Shown: piece by piece, positions 1 through 6,331 of the stretch
Position numbering within the stretch: the first letter of the stretch is position 1
Layout: the number at the start of each line of letters is the position of its first letter
Assembly: GCA_021820645.1 (NCBI GenBank)
Contig: JAKADJ010000056.1
Coordinates: 1 to 10,724, forward strand
From: Bacillota bacterium
GTDB lineage: Bacteria > Bacillota_E > Sulfobacillia > Sulfobacillales > Sulfobacillaceae
DNA: 10,724 nt
Direction of reading: 5' to 3'
The notes under the pieces: generated by a model
The model's input: only the letters and a program-made list of their open reading frames with translations
The model's database searches: none
What the model was told of the DNA's origin: nothing
Program-made: the position numbers and the translations under genes

Positions 1-2
1 CG

Positions 3-1241
3 GTGGGATCTTCACTGGCGTTGCACCCTGGCATCCCGTGGTTGCCAACCCTGGCGGTAATGGCGGTTGCTTCGGGACTCGGAATATTGGTGGCCAAGCG
101 AGTCAAAATGACGGCAATGCCGCAAATGGTAGCCGTATTTAACGGGATGGGGGGAGGTGCGGCAGCTTTAGTGGCGCTAGCCACATTGGGACGCGCCGGG
201 GTACTCGCCTTGTTCCCCGCGCTTATTGCAACGGTGACCCTGGTAATCGGGTCAGTTAGCTTTACGGGGAGTAGCGTCGCCTTTTTGAAACTACAGGAAT
301 GGCTTCATGGGGTCAGCATGGCCCGGTCGCTACAAAGTGTAGCCGGTGGTTTAGGCATGCTCCTTTTGGTCACGTTAGCAGTGCTGCGTGTCGCGGCGGT
401 GGCCATTCCCGGATTAGGAGCCGGGATTATGGTGGTGGCGGCGATCGAGGGCGTGGTCTTGGTGATTCCGATTGGGGGGGCCGACATGCCGGTGGTCATT
501 TCCTTACTGAACGCGCTCACTGGACTGGCCGCTGCGGCGACAGGATTCCTCATCAGTAATAACGTCTTGATTGTTGCCGGAGCCTTGGTTGGAGCCTCAG
601 GCACGATCCTGACACAACAAATGAGTCGCGCCATGAACCGCTCCTTAGCACACATTTTATTCGGATCGTTTTCGCAGACATCAGGGAAGGGTGGCACCGG
701 TGCTGTGGAGACCGGCACCATGTTAGAGGCATCCCACGAGGATGTCGCGATGTTGTTGATGTACTCGCGCAGTGTCATTGTAGTCCCGGGCTTCGGGCTG
801 GCCGCCTCTCGAGCTCAACAAGAAGTTCGCCAGCTCATGGAAAAGCTTTCGGCGCATCAAGTCGGCGTACGGTTCGCGATTCACCCCGTTGCCGGTCGCA
901 TGCCAGGTCATATGAACGTCCTATTGGCGGAGGCCAATATTCCCTATGATCGTCTCTACGAAATGGATGCCATTAATCAAGAGTTTAAGGATGCCGATGT
1001 GGCCCTGGTGATTGGCGCCAACGACGTCACTAACCCAGCGGCGAAGACCGAACCGGCGAGTCCCTTATTTGGAATGCCGGTGCTGAACGTGGATCAAGCC
1101 AAGAAAGTGATTGTGCTCAAAAGAGGAAAAAATCCGGGATTCGCGGGGGTAGACAACCCGCTCTATACCCGGACCAATACCAGCATGTTGTTTGGCGATG
1201 CTAAGGATTCCTTAGGTAAGCTAATCCAAGCCATCGAGTAA
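3..1241 (+). CDS. pntB: NAD(P) transhydrogenase subunit beta, 5' end outside window
   Basis: This is the beta subunit of the proton-translocating transhydrogenase, which moves hydride between NADH and NADP+ and couples this to proton flow across the cytoplasmic membrane. The first part (to about residue 220 of the visible protein) is a run of membrane helices containing the family signature GGADMPVVISLLNALTG (158-174). The rest is the NADP(H)-binding domain III: the nucleotide loop VPGFGLAASRAQ (261-272), HPVAGRMPGHMNVLLAEA (294-311), GANDVTNPAA (338-347) and GFAGVDNPLY (379-388). 412 codons are visible against about 460 in the family, so roughly 50 N-terminal residues lie upstream; the GTG at position 3 is an internal valine, not the start. 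Genes for the alpha subunits would be expected just upstream. The identification is secure. Confidence 0.96.
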   Translation: MGSSLALHPGIPWLPTLAVMAVASGLGILVAKRVKMTAMPQMVAVFNGMGGGAAALVALATLGRAGVLALFPALIATVTLVIGSVSFTGSSVAFLKLQEWLHGVSMARSLQSVAGGLGMLLLVTLAVLRVAAVAIPGLGAGIMVVAAIEGVVLVIPIGGADMPVVISLLNALTGLAAAATGFLISNNVLIVAGALVGASGTILTQQMSRAMNRSLAHILFGSFSQTSGKGGTGAVETGTMLEASHEDVAMLLMYSRSVIVVPGFGLAASRAQQEVRQLMEKLSAHQVGVRFAIHPVAGRMPGHMNVLLAEANIPYDRLYEMDAINQEFKDADVALVIGANDVTNPAAKTEPASPLFGMPVLNVDQAKKVIVLKRGKNPGFAGVDNPLYTRTNTSMLFGDAKDSLGKLIQAIE

Positions 1242-1260
1242 GGACGTCCCCCACTCGATG
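1232..1260 (+). terminator. Stem-loop at the pntB stop codon, possible transcript end
   Basis: A perfect 8-bp inverted repeat, CATCGAGT (1232-1239) and ACTCGATG (1253-1260), has a 13-base loop that itself contains the palindrome GGACGTCC (1242-1249). The left arm includes the first base of the pntB stop codon. No T-run follows, so it is not a classical intrinsic terminator; it may protect the mRNA 3' end or be a weak terminator. The dyad is seen directly; the function is inferred. Confidence 0.35.
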
Positions 1261-1269
1261 CCCCATACT

Positions 1270-1298
1270 TTGATATAGTTAGGCCTAAGGTCTATGTT
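1270..1298 (+). promoter_or_regulatory. Likely sigma-A promoter of the P450 gene
   Basis: A -35 box TTGATA (1270-1275, 5 of 6 to consensus) is followed by a 17-base spacer and a -10 box TATGTT (1293-1298, 4 of 6). Transcription would begin near 1305, just before the ribosome binding site GGGGGAGG (1307-1314) and the ATG at 1322. Position and spacing suit independent expression of the P450 rather than read-through from pntB. Confidence 0.5.
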
Positions 1299-1321
1299 AA
1301 AGGGCTGGGGGAGGTCGTTCG

Positions 1322-2578
1322 ATGCACCACGGTATAGCAGACCAGCGGACCAAACGGGTTGGGGATTCGTGGCGAAATATGCTGGCTTTTCACCGGGATC
1401 CACTCACGATACTGAGTGAGGTGGCACAGAGCGGGCTACCTGTGACCCCGATTACCATCGCCCGTTGGACCTTGTATTTGATCACGGGCCCGGACGAGCT
1501 GGGTCAAGTATTCAGCCACCATGTGCGGGTCCTCGAAAAGGGACCGGGTATGGATCGAGACAATCCCCTAATTGGCCGAGGGCTTCTCTTGAGCGAGACG
1601 CCGTGGTGGGAGGAGAGCCGGCGCCAAATAAAAGGTGCGTTGGCGCCGAGCCGGGTGCGGCTTCAAAGCGAAGTCATGGGCGAGACCATCGAACACGCGC
1701 TCGACAATTGGCCCGATGGTGGCGTGGACGTCTTTCCTGAACTGATTCGCCTGACGGCAGAGGTAGTGGTCTCCAGTCTCTTTCAGGGTTCGTTAGAGCC
1801 TAAGACGTTTGCTGTCATGATTAAGGCCTCCGAAAACCTTATGAACTTTTTTTATAACCGGACGCGGAGTTTTGTGAGACCACCGTATTGGGCGCCCAGG
1901 CCGTTTAATCGTCAATATAGCGGAGCGGGGCACCGGCTCAATGAGACGGCAGACCTTCTTTACGCCCAAAAAGATGTTGCCCCTTCCGACTTTTTGCAGC
2001 GTCTTGGAAGATTGTCCCCGGAAGACCGGCGCGCTCAGATTATTACGTTTCTTATTGCCGGACACGAGACGACGGCCAATGCCCTGGGATGGACTTTGGA
2101 CCTACTAGCTAGAAACCCAGAAACCCAGCAGATGGCGAGACGTGATCCGGTCTGGCTTGAGGCCGCGATCAACGAGTCCCTGCGTCTTTATCCGCCTATC
2201 TGGCTAATGAGTCGTAAAACATTGGTAGATATCGACCTTGCGCATTATCACGTCCCTATTGGCACGTCGTTGCTAGTGAGCCCTTGGGTAAATCACCGCC
2301 TCGCCCGATATTTTCCGCAACCAGAGAAGTTTGCTCCAGAGCGCTGGATCAACCAGCCGGAGCCTATCCCTTATACCTATTTCCCGTTCGGGGGCGGGCA
2401 ACGTAGTTGTATCGGGGAAGCGTTTGCACGACAAGAACTCCGATTGACCATTCAAGCCGTACTCGCGCGTTGGACGCTAAGTCCGCTATACCCGACGGCC
2501 ACCGAGCCCCTGCCGCGAATGAGCCTTCGGCCCCGAGGGGGGATTGGACTGCGCTTAAAGCCTATCACGAACCACTAG
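1322..2578 (+). CDS. Cytochrome P450 (soluble monooxygenase)
   Basis: A 418-residue haem-thiolate monooxygenase, normal length for soluble bacterial P450s, with no membrane anchor. It shows the C-helix WxxxR (W96-R100), the I-helix oxygen-activation motif AGHETT (246-251), the K-helix ExxR (E285-R288), PERW (339-342) and the haem loop FGGGQRSCIG (356-365), in which C363 is the axial ligand. All essential residues are present, so it should be active. The ATG is preceded by GGGGGAGG at a good distance, and the promoter-like sequence at 1270 suggests its own transcription unit. No ferredoxin or ferredoxin reductase lies beside it in the window, and it is not fused to a reductase, so its electron donor is encoded elsewhere. 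The substrate cannot be read from sequence; CYP family assignment would need alignment. Confidence 0.95.
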   Translation: MHHGIADQRTKRVGDSWRNMLAFHRDPLTILSEVAQSGLPVTPITIARWTLYLITGPDELGQVFSHHVRVLEKGPGMDRDNPLIGRGLLLSETPWWEESRRQIKGALAPSRVRLQSEVMGETIEHALDNWPDGGVDVFPELIRLTAEVVVSSLFQGSLEPKTFAVMIKASENLMNFFYNRTRSFVRPPYWAPRPFNRQYSGAGHRLNETADLLYAQKDVAPSDFLQRLGRLSPEDRRAQIITFLIAGHETTANALGWTLDLLARNPETQQMARRDPVWLEAAINESLRLYPPIWLMSRKTLVDIDLAHYHVPIGTSLLVSPWVNHRLARYFPQPEKFAPERWINQPEPIPYTYFPFGGGQRSCIGEAFARQELRLTIQAVLARWTLSPLYPTATEPLPRMSLRPRGGIGLRLKPITNH

Positions 2579-3085
2579 CAGGACTTCGGCAAGGAACCTC
2601 AACAGCGCATGTAGGCATGATTTCACGAACGAGTGGACAGCGGCAGATCCTTAATTTATGACGGTGCCCTGACAATCTTATCAACCGACGCATCCTTTCC
2701 GCTACACGAGGTGGCCGTGCGCCTGGTGACACCGCCCACAAAGTAGCGCGGTGGAAGACATTGACGGCCCAACATCACTATCTCGGATTTGTTGGGGGAG
2801 CGGGTCTATCTGGTTGCAGAGCGGAGAGAACATTGGGTCCGGGATGTGAACGGGATCGACCCAGCGCGCCTTGGCGAGTGTGCGGAATAGCGTCTTAAGT
2901 TATGTGGATTGAAAAAAGAAAACCGGTAAATCCAATCGCCCTAGAGGGAATTATCAACCGGTCGCTCGCGGCCGGTTATTAGCATGTCCCGTGCCTTGAT
3001 TCTCCTACCGGTCAAAAACCGATGAACGCCGTCGTAGTTACCCGGGATGGCTTTAATATGCGATCGAGGTGATTACCGGACTCTA
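2579..3085. other. Gene-poor stretch with transposase debris and a hairpin
   Basis: I find no intact gene in these 507 bases. The central part carries a broken transposase-like reading frame (2749-2890, described separately). Further right, AACCGG (2956-2961) pairs with CCGGTT (2972-2977); allowing a T-G pair and two more inner pairs gives a 9-bp stem with a CTCG loop. No T-run follows on either strand. On the minus strand the hairpin lies about 110 bases past the end of the coiled-coil gene. The rest is unremarkable. Confidence 0.5.
2749..2890 (+). pseudogene. Remnant of a transposase with HHYLG motif (DUF4338-like)
   Basis: One frame reads RWKTLTAQHHYLGFVG (2749-2796), which matches the conserved HHYLG block of the DUF4338 transposase-associated family as I remember it. 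The similarity then continues in the next frame as GERVYLVAERREHWV (2795-2839) and RDVNGIDPARLGE, which resembles the GE..YL and RD.WIGWDP blocks that follow in the family, with a short piece missing between them. Both frames soon end in stop codons, and nothing matching the long N- and C-terminal parts is visible. This is therefore a short, frameshifted, non-functional relic. I saw no terminal inverted repeats or target duplications. Family assignment is from motif memory and is moderately certain. Confidence 0.5.
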
Positions 3086-3484
3086 TTAACGATTAGAGCG
3101 CCGGCCACCTTCAAGGCGCATGAGTCGTCGGTCGAGCTCGACTATCTGTGTCTGCACGTCGTCACGAAACCGATCAAGTTTCTCATGGCCGATTGATACG
3201 TTTTCAGCTACCAATTGGTCCTCATGACGGACACCTTCAACCAATATGCGGGTTTCCCGATTCAGTTGCGCGGCGAGCTCTCGCATTTCCCGATTCAATT
3301 GCTCAGCATGCTCTCGCGCGTCTCGATTCAATTGCTCGGCCTGCTCTCGCGTTTCCCGATTCAATTGCTCAGCATGCTCTCGAGACTCCCCGATTTGCTG
3401 AGTCAAATCTCGCCGCATGTCACCCATTTGCCGAGTTAACCGTTGTTGCATGCCGTCCAAGTAGGCTTTCAATTCCGGATCCAT
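3086..3484 (-). CDS. Small coiled-coil protein with 11-residue repeats
   Basis: A 132-residue, highly charged, probably all-helical cytoplasmic protein of unknown function. After an N-terminal segment (1-33) come four tandem 11-residue units of the type REHAEQLNRET (about 34-77), then a more ordinary helical tail ending LDRRLMRLEGGRRSNR. An 11-residue period marks a hendecad coiled coil, so the protein probably forms a parallel oligomer. The tail stretch LVAENVSIGHEKLDRFRDDV resembles a block that recurs in small hypothetical coiled-coil proteins of Firmicutes. There is no signal peptide or membrane segment. The ATG at 3484 has AGGAG (3491-3495) six bases upstream, which supports translation. 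It stands alone between two gene-poor stretches. The opposite-strand frame across it is a repeat-driven shadow. Coding status is fairly sure; function is unknown. Confidence 0.78.
   Translation of the reverse strand: MDPELKAYLDGMQQRLTRQMGDMRRDLTQQIGESREHAEQLNRETREQAEQLNRDAREHAEQLNREMRELAAQLNRETRILVEGVRHEDQLVAENVSIGHEKLDRFRDDVQTQIVELDRRLMRLEGGRRSNR
3253..3384 (-). repeat. Four 33-bp tandem repeats inside the coiled-coil gene
   Basis: Units lie at 3253-3285, 3286-3318, 3319-3351 and 3352-3384, each encoding one 11-residue coiled-coil unit. Units 2 and 4 differ at one base only, whereas units 1 and 3 differ from them at several, which suggests a 66-bp duplication step. A fifth, strongly diverged copy may follow at about 3385. 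Repeat number could vary between strains by slippage or unequal crossover without breaking the frame. Confidence 0.85.
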
Positions 3485-4207
3485 GTGCCGCTCCTCTCAC
3501 CCTACGCCATCTCATGGACGAAGATATTCGCCACCCGATCCGCGATTCCTACCTGCTTGGAGAATCTAATTTGCCGATATCGTTTCCTAAAAACCCGGAG
3601 AAATTTCTACGAGGGGGGCGATGGTAGGGAATGAGGCAAGAGGCCGACTGGGGGAAGGTGTCATGGCTGCCACTCACCTCCGCTTGGAGTGCGGGATGGC
3701 GGCGTTGAGACGAACTTAGATCTTGCGCAGTGGGTTCAGATAGGGGATTGGCTACATCGCGGCAAAATCAGCCGAGCTTAATATCAAGCATCGTCTGCCG
3801 CTCAATCCACCAAGCCTGCTCCATCGGATTGGGGAGCCGCTGAAGCACGTTATGCGCATTGGGCGGCGTCCACCTCCCCCTAATCCCTTCCTCCTTCGAC
3901 CTTCTGGGGACCGTCTCTGTATAGCGCGACGGTGCTCGGTTCTATTGCAACACCTGGCCCGTTGGGGCGGGTAGTCTCTTCCCCTACCGCGTTGTCACTG
4001 GAGTTCGAGGTTCTGGTCGACGCTACCCATCTTGATTCCAGAACGCGCGATGTCGTTTCTATGCGGAAAATTAGAATCGCCTTTTGTGTCGAATTTGCCC
4101 ATATCGTTTAGAATGGGGATGAGTATGAAAATTCGATCGATTGCCTTCACGGGTGCCTTTTAACAATCCATGACAATTGGAGTTCCGGTGTGCCCCCTTA
4201 TGGGGCA
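3485..4207. other. Long gene-poor region with broken reading frames
   Basis: No intact gene is supported in these 723 bases. Three short stretches look protein-like but lack starts or are cut by stops. On the + strand 3710-3781 reads TNLDLAQWVQIGDWLHRG and then stops. On the minus strand 3768-3941 is open and reads NAHNVLQRLPNPMEQAWW and IERQTMLDIKLG before a stop. Also on the minus strand 3880-4107 is open for 75 codons with no start codon seen and includes GVAIEPSTVALYRDG. The two minus-strand frames overlap and could be joined by one frameshift. I recognise none of them. The best reading is decayed, horizontally acquired or mobile DNA. Confidence 0.4.
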
Positions 4208-4208
4208 C
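4190..4208 (-). terminator. Stem-loop overlapping the stop codon of the kinase-like gene
   Basis: GTGCCCC (4190-4196) and GGGGCAC (4202-4208) form a perfect, GC-rich 7-bp stem with a 5-base loop. It touches the last base of the TAG stop (4208-4210) of the minus-strand gene ending here. No T-run follows, so it would be a non-classical terminator or a 3'-end stabilising structure for the operon transcript. Confidence 0.45.
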
Positions 4209-5032
4209 TATCGTAAGTTGGCTTCCAACCAAGCGATGGTCCGATCGAATGTCGGCAATTCGGTCACACAAGCCGGATCGACCGTGCGCGCCCGTTCGTT
4301 GAGAGCGCCCAGCCGGCATAGACAAGCTCGAAGCAACAGTTGGAGGAAGGTCATTGTCCTGGGGATCAACGGCAAAATATCATCCCACGCAAACCAGAGC
4401 ATTCCATCCATGAGAATCACGGCGTCCGCAAAAGCAGCGGGGCGCCAGTATGGCGAAAAGTCGATCACCGCCGGCGTGAGGCCGGCAGCAAACAGGACGT
4501 TACCCGATAGGTCCCCGTGAATGACTTGGACGGGGAGGTTCACGGGCCTTAGCAAGTTCTTTAGCATCAAAGCACGCGGTAATGTCGACGGCACCCATTG
4601 CATCGACGCCTCGCCCCAAGCAGCCCGGTCAGCGAGAGCCCATCGATGCGTCCTCTGGAGAAGAAATGGCGGTCTGGCGACCTTAGACAAAGCCCGGTGG
4701 AATTGAGCGGATACCTCCAACACTTGCACCCAGTGTCCCTCCGGCCCGGCGACGCCTTCGATCCAGCGCGAAGCGATCCAGCCGGCATCAACCCAGTGGC
4801 CTTTCGGGCTGCGAATGGGCACAGCAATTCGAAATTGATTCGGAACTAGGCGCGAGAGGCACTCCTGGCACCATTCGGCCTCCTCGATGTCCTCGACGGG
4901 CTTGTACACGATCGGCCCCACCCGAATACTCTGCTCACCGCCGCCGGGCAGCTTCAACGCGTTGTCATGCGGTTTCAGGCCCCACGCCGTCCAGACTTCG
5001 GGGGGCATCACGTCCGAAACTTCTAGATCCAT
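4208..5032 (-). CDS. Aminoglycoside-phosphotransferase-fold protein, TIGR02569-like
   Basis: A 274-residue soluble protein of the protein-kinase-like APH fold. It carries the catalytic loop HGDLSGNVLF (172-181, with D174 the expected catalytic base and N178 metal-binding) and the downstream metal site VIDFSPYWRP (189-198, D191). An early IVYKP (79-83 in the longer frame) would contain the ATP-binding lysine. The overall pattern resembles the TIGR02569 family, whose substrate is unknown; antibiotic resistance should not be assumed. The frame is open to 5146, but that longer start would overlap the upstream dehydrogenase. The ATG at 5032 has a strong GGGGGAGGT 8 bases upstream, so I chose it. 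It lies 40 bases behind the dehydrogenase gene on the same strand and is probably co-transcribed. Family is fairly sure; function is open. Confidence 0.85.
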   Translation of the reverse strand: MDLEVSDVMPPEVWTAWGLKPHDNALKLPGGGEQSIRVGPIVYKPVEDIEEAEWCQECLSRLVPNQFRIAVPIRSPKGHWVDAGWIASRWIEGVAGPEGHWVQVLEVSAQFHRALSKVARPPFLLQRTHRWALADRAAWGEASMQWVPSTLPRALMLKNLLRPVNLPVQVIHGDLSGNVLFAAGLTPAVIDFSPYWRPAAFADAVILMDGMLWFAWDDILPLIPRTMTFLQLLLRACLCRLGALNERARTVDPACVTELPTFDRTIAWLEANLR

Positions 5033-5040
5033 CGAATGGC

Positions 5041-5049
5041 ACCTCCCCC
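5041..5049 (-). promoter_or_regulatory. Ribosome binding site deciding the start at 5032
   Basis: On the minus strand this reads GGGGGAGGT, eight bases before the ATG at 5030-5032. It lies in the 40-base gap after the dehydrogenase stop codon. It argues for the short form of the kinase-like protein over the form that would start at 5146 inside the dehydrogenase gene. Confidence 0.75.
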
Positions 5050-5072
5050 GAACCGTTCCTGCCCCAGTGTGC

Positions 5073-6023
5073 TTAAGGTTTATAGGCTGTCGATTCGGGC
5101 ACCAGGCAGATCGGATGCCCGCGTAGCGCGTGAACGACATTCGCAATGGCCGCCTCGGTCATCCGTAGCCGAGTTTCATAGGTTGATGTCCCGCGATGGG
5201 GAGACAAGACTACATTGGAGCGATTCAGTAGTCCGGGGTGAATGAGGGGTTCGTCCTCAAACACGTCAAGAGCGGCTCCCTTTAGGTGTCCTGCCTCTAG
5301 GGCATTGACCAGCGCCCCTTCATCGATGACGGGCCCGCGGCCAATGTTAACCACGAGAGCTCCGGGTTTCATCGATGCGATAGCATCCTGGTCCATAAGA
5401 TGATAGGTGTCGCGGGTAGCAGGCACCACTAGCATCACGATGTCAGAGGTCTCCAGTAGTTTAGCCAAAGGCTGCCACCTTTCTCGATCCTCCGGATGCG
5501 GCCCGTGAGCTCGGGTGTAATGCACGGTGACTCCAAACGGCCCCAAAAGCTGGCCAATACGTTGGCCGATGCGGCCGTATCCTACAATTCCCACGGTCTT
5601 CCCATAGAGTTCCAACGAGAGCCCGGTACCGGATCCGGTGAGTACCTTACCGTGGGAATTGGCTTGATTATGGTACGCGGGCAATTCTCGAATCAAGGAC
5701 AAGAGCAAAGCCACCGCCATTTCGGCGGTGCTAATGGTTACCGCGTCAGGGGTATGTGCCACCACGATGCCCCGCTGATTGGCATAGTGCACATCAATGT
5801 GATCATAGCCGATTCCATAGCTGGAAATCACGCGCAAGCCAGGGAATTGAGCAAGGCGTTCCCCATCAAACATCCCGTCGGACCCATTGAGAATCATGCC
5901 CACGATATTAGGGTACTCGGCTTGCGACACGGGTCCAAAGACCCAACGGCATAGGTCCGGCAAGCTACCCGGAACCCCAAACAACGGTTGTGGTGACCAA
6001 GAAATTTCGTTAGCGATCGTCAC
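5073..6023 (-). CDS. D-2-hydroxyacid dehydrogenase (NAD(P)-dependent)
   Basis: A 316-residue cytosolic oxidoreductase that would interconvert a 2-keto acid and a D-2-hydroxy acid, such as glyoxylate/glycolate, hydroxypyruvate/glycerate or phosphoglycerate. It has the substrate-binding loop SYGIGYDHID (68-77), the Rossmann motif GIVGYGRIG (145-153), the catalytic arginine in VNIGRGPVIDE (R229), the glutamate in DVFEDEP (E258) and the histidine in LSPHRGTS (H276). It lacks the C-terminal ACT domain of full-length SerA, so a glyoxylate/hydroxypyruvate reductase-type role is more likely. After the second Rossmann strand it reads HYTRAH with no acidic residue, which hints at NADPH rather than NADH use. 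The start is GTG, about ten bases after AAGGAAGGA; no better start is near. It is first of a probable two-gene operon with the kinase-like gene. Confidence 0.93.
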   Translation of the reverse strand: MTIANEISWSPQPLFGVPGSLPDLCRWVFGPVSQAEYPNIVGMILNGSDGMFDGERLAQFPGLRVISSYGIGYDHIDVHYANQRGIVVAHTPDAVTISTAEMAVALLLSLIRELPAYHNQANSHGKVLTGSGTGLSLELYGKTVGIVGYGRIGQRIGQLLGPFGVTVHYTRAHGPHPEDRERWQPLAKLLETSDIVMLVVPATRDTYHLMDQDAIASMKPGALVVNIGRGPVIDEGALVNALEAGHLKGAALDVFEDEPLIHPGLLNRSNVVLSPHRGTSTYETRLRMTEAAIANVVHALRGHPICLVPESTAYKP

Positions 6024-6063
6024 GAGTGAATTGTCCTTCCTTTATGTATAGGGTCTCTCTGGG

Positions 6064-6095
6064 CCAACCACATGCCATGCAGGGCATCCGGTTGG
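6064..6095 (-). promoter_or_regulatory. Strong dyad in the dehydrogenase leader
   Basis: CCAACC (6064-6069) pairs with GGTTGG (6090-6095), and inside it ATGCC (6072-6076) pairs with GGCAT (6083-6087) around a 6-base loop, with a two-base imperfect step between the stems. It lies 41-72 bases before the GTG start. It could be an operator for a repressor or a leader-RNA hairpin. I see no T-box sequence or known riboswitch core around it. Confidence 0.4.
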
Positions 6096-6171
6096 TGACA
6101 ACGTTTCCATGATGCCAACGACGGACCCGATTGTCTCCCGGCATACCCGCGTGAACTATGTTTTCTACTCA

Positions 6172-6201
6172 ATTGTACCGATCCGATAAAGGTCCTGTCC
6201 A
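6172..6201 (-). promoter_or_regulatory. Candidate promoter of the dehydrogenase operon
   Basis: Read on the minus strand, TGGACA (6196-6201, 5 of 6 to the -35 consensus) is followed by 18 bases and TACAAT (6172-6177, 5 of 6 to -10). The transcript would start near 6165 and have a leader of about 140 bases that includes the dyad at 6064-6095. Confidence 0.45.
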
Positions 6202-6318
6202 ATTCACAGTCTTTCGATTCTGATAGGCCATGGCTTTGCAACCGAACCTTGGGGTCATCACACAGGCAACCAGTGAGAGGGGGGAGGATTGGGGATGGTG
6301 AGCCCCCAAGCAATCCGC

Positions 6319-6324
6319 TAAAAT
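6319..6324 (+). promoter_or_regulatory. -10 box placing transcription start at the PAP2 ATG
   Basis: TAAAAT (5 of 6 to TATAAT) ends seven bases before the ATG at 6332, so the expected first transcribed base is at about 6331, which would make the message leaderless. No ribosome binding site lies at a normal distance from this ATG. A good -35 box is not evident. The dyad 6289-6309 lies immediately upstream and could be an operator. Confidence 0.35.
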
Positions 6325-6331
6325 ACATAGC

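Larger units (their letters stand above)
6024..6331. other. Divergent intergenic region between dehydrogenase and PAP2 genes
   Basis: This 308-base region separates two genes transcribed away from each other and should hold both promoters. I see a minus-strand promoter candidate (6172-6201) and a dyad in the resulting leader (6064-6095). Toward the + strand gene there is TTGGGG (6289-6294) pairing with CCCCAA (6304-6309) and a -10-like TAAAAT. A minus-strand open frame crosses this region into the PAP2 gene but shows no protein-like character, so I do not count it. Confidence 0.6.

Noticed and set aside
305..778. Minus-strand 157-codon frame inside pntB
   Set aside because: It is antisense to strongly conserved transhydrogenase coding sequence, so it is a shadow frame.
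3253..3384. Possible CRISPR-like array
   Set aside because: The 33-bp units are directly tandem with no spacers and keep a reading frame; they are protein-coding repeats.
3148..3627. Plus-strand open frame across the coiled-coil gene
   Set aside because: It arises from the 33-bp repeats read in antisense (repeated FPDSIAQHAL-type units), has no ribosome binding site, and the minus-strand gene has better start and protein character.
4208..5032. Antibiotic-resistance aminoglycoside phosphotransferase
   Set aside because: The fold and catalytic loop are shared, but the sequence resembles the TIGR02569 group of unknown substrate rather than known resistance enzymes.
5033..5146. Longer N terminus for the kinase-like gene
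   Set aside because: It would overlap the end of the dehydrogenase gene, lacks family-like sequence, and the ATG at 5032 has a much better ribosome binding site.
6024..6165. T-box riboswitch in the dehydrogenase leader
   Set aside because: A GGGTCCG stretch was considered, but the conserved T-box sequence and a terminator/antiterminator pair are absent.
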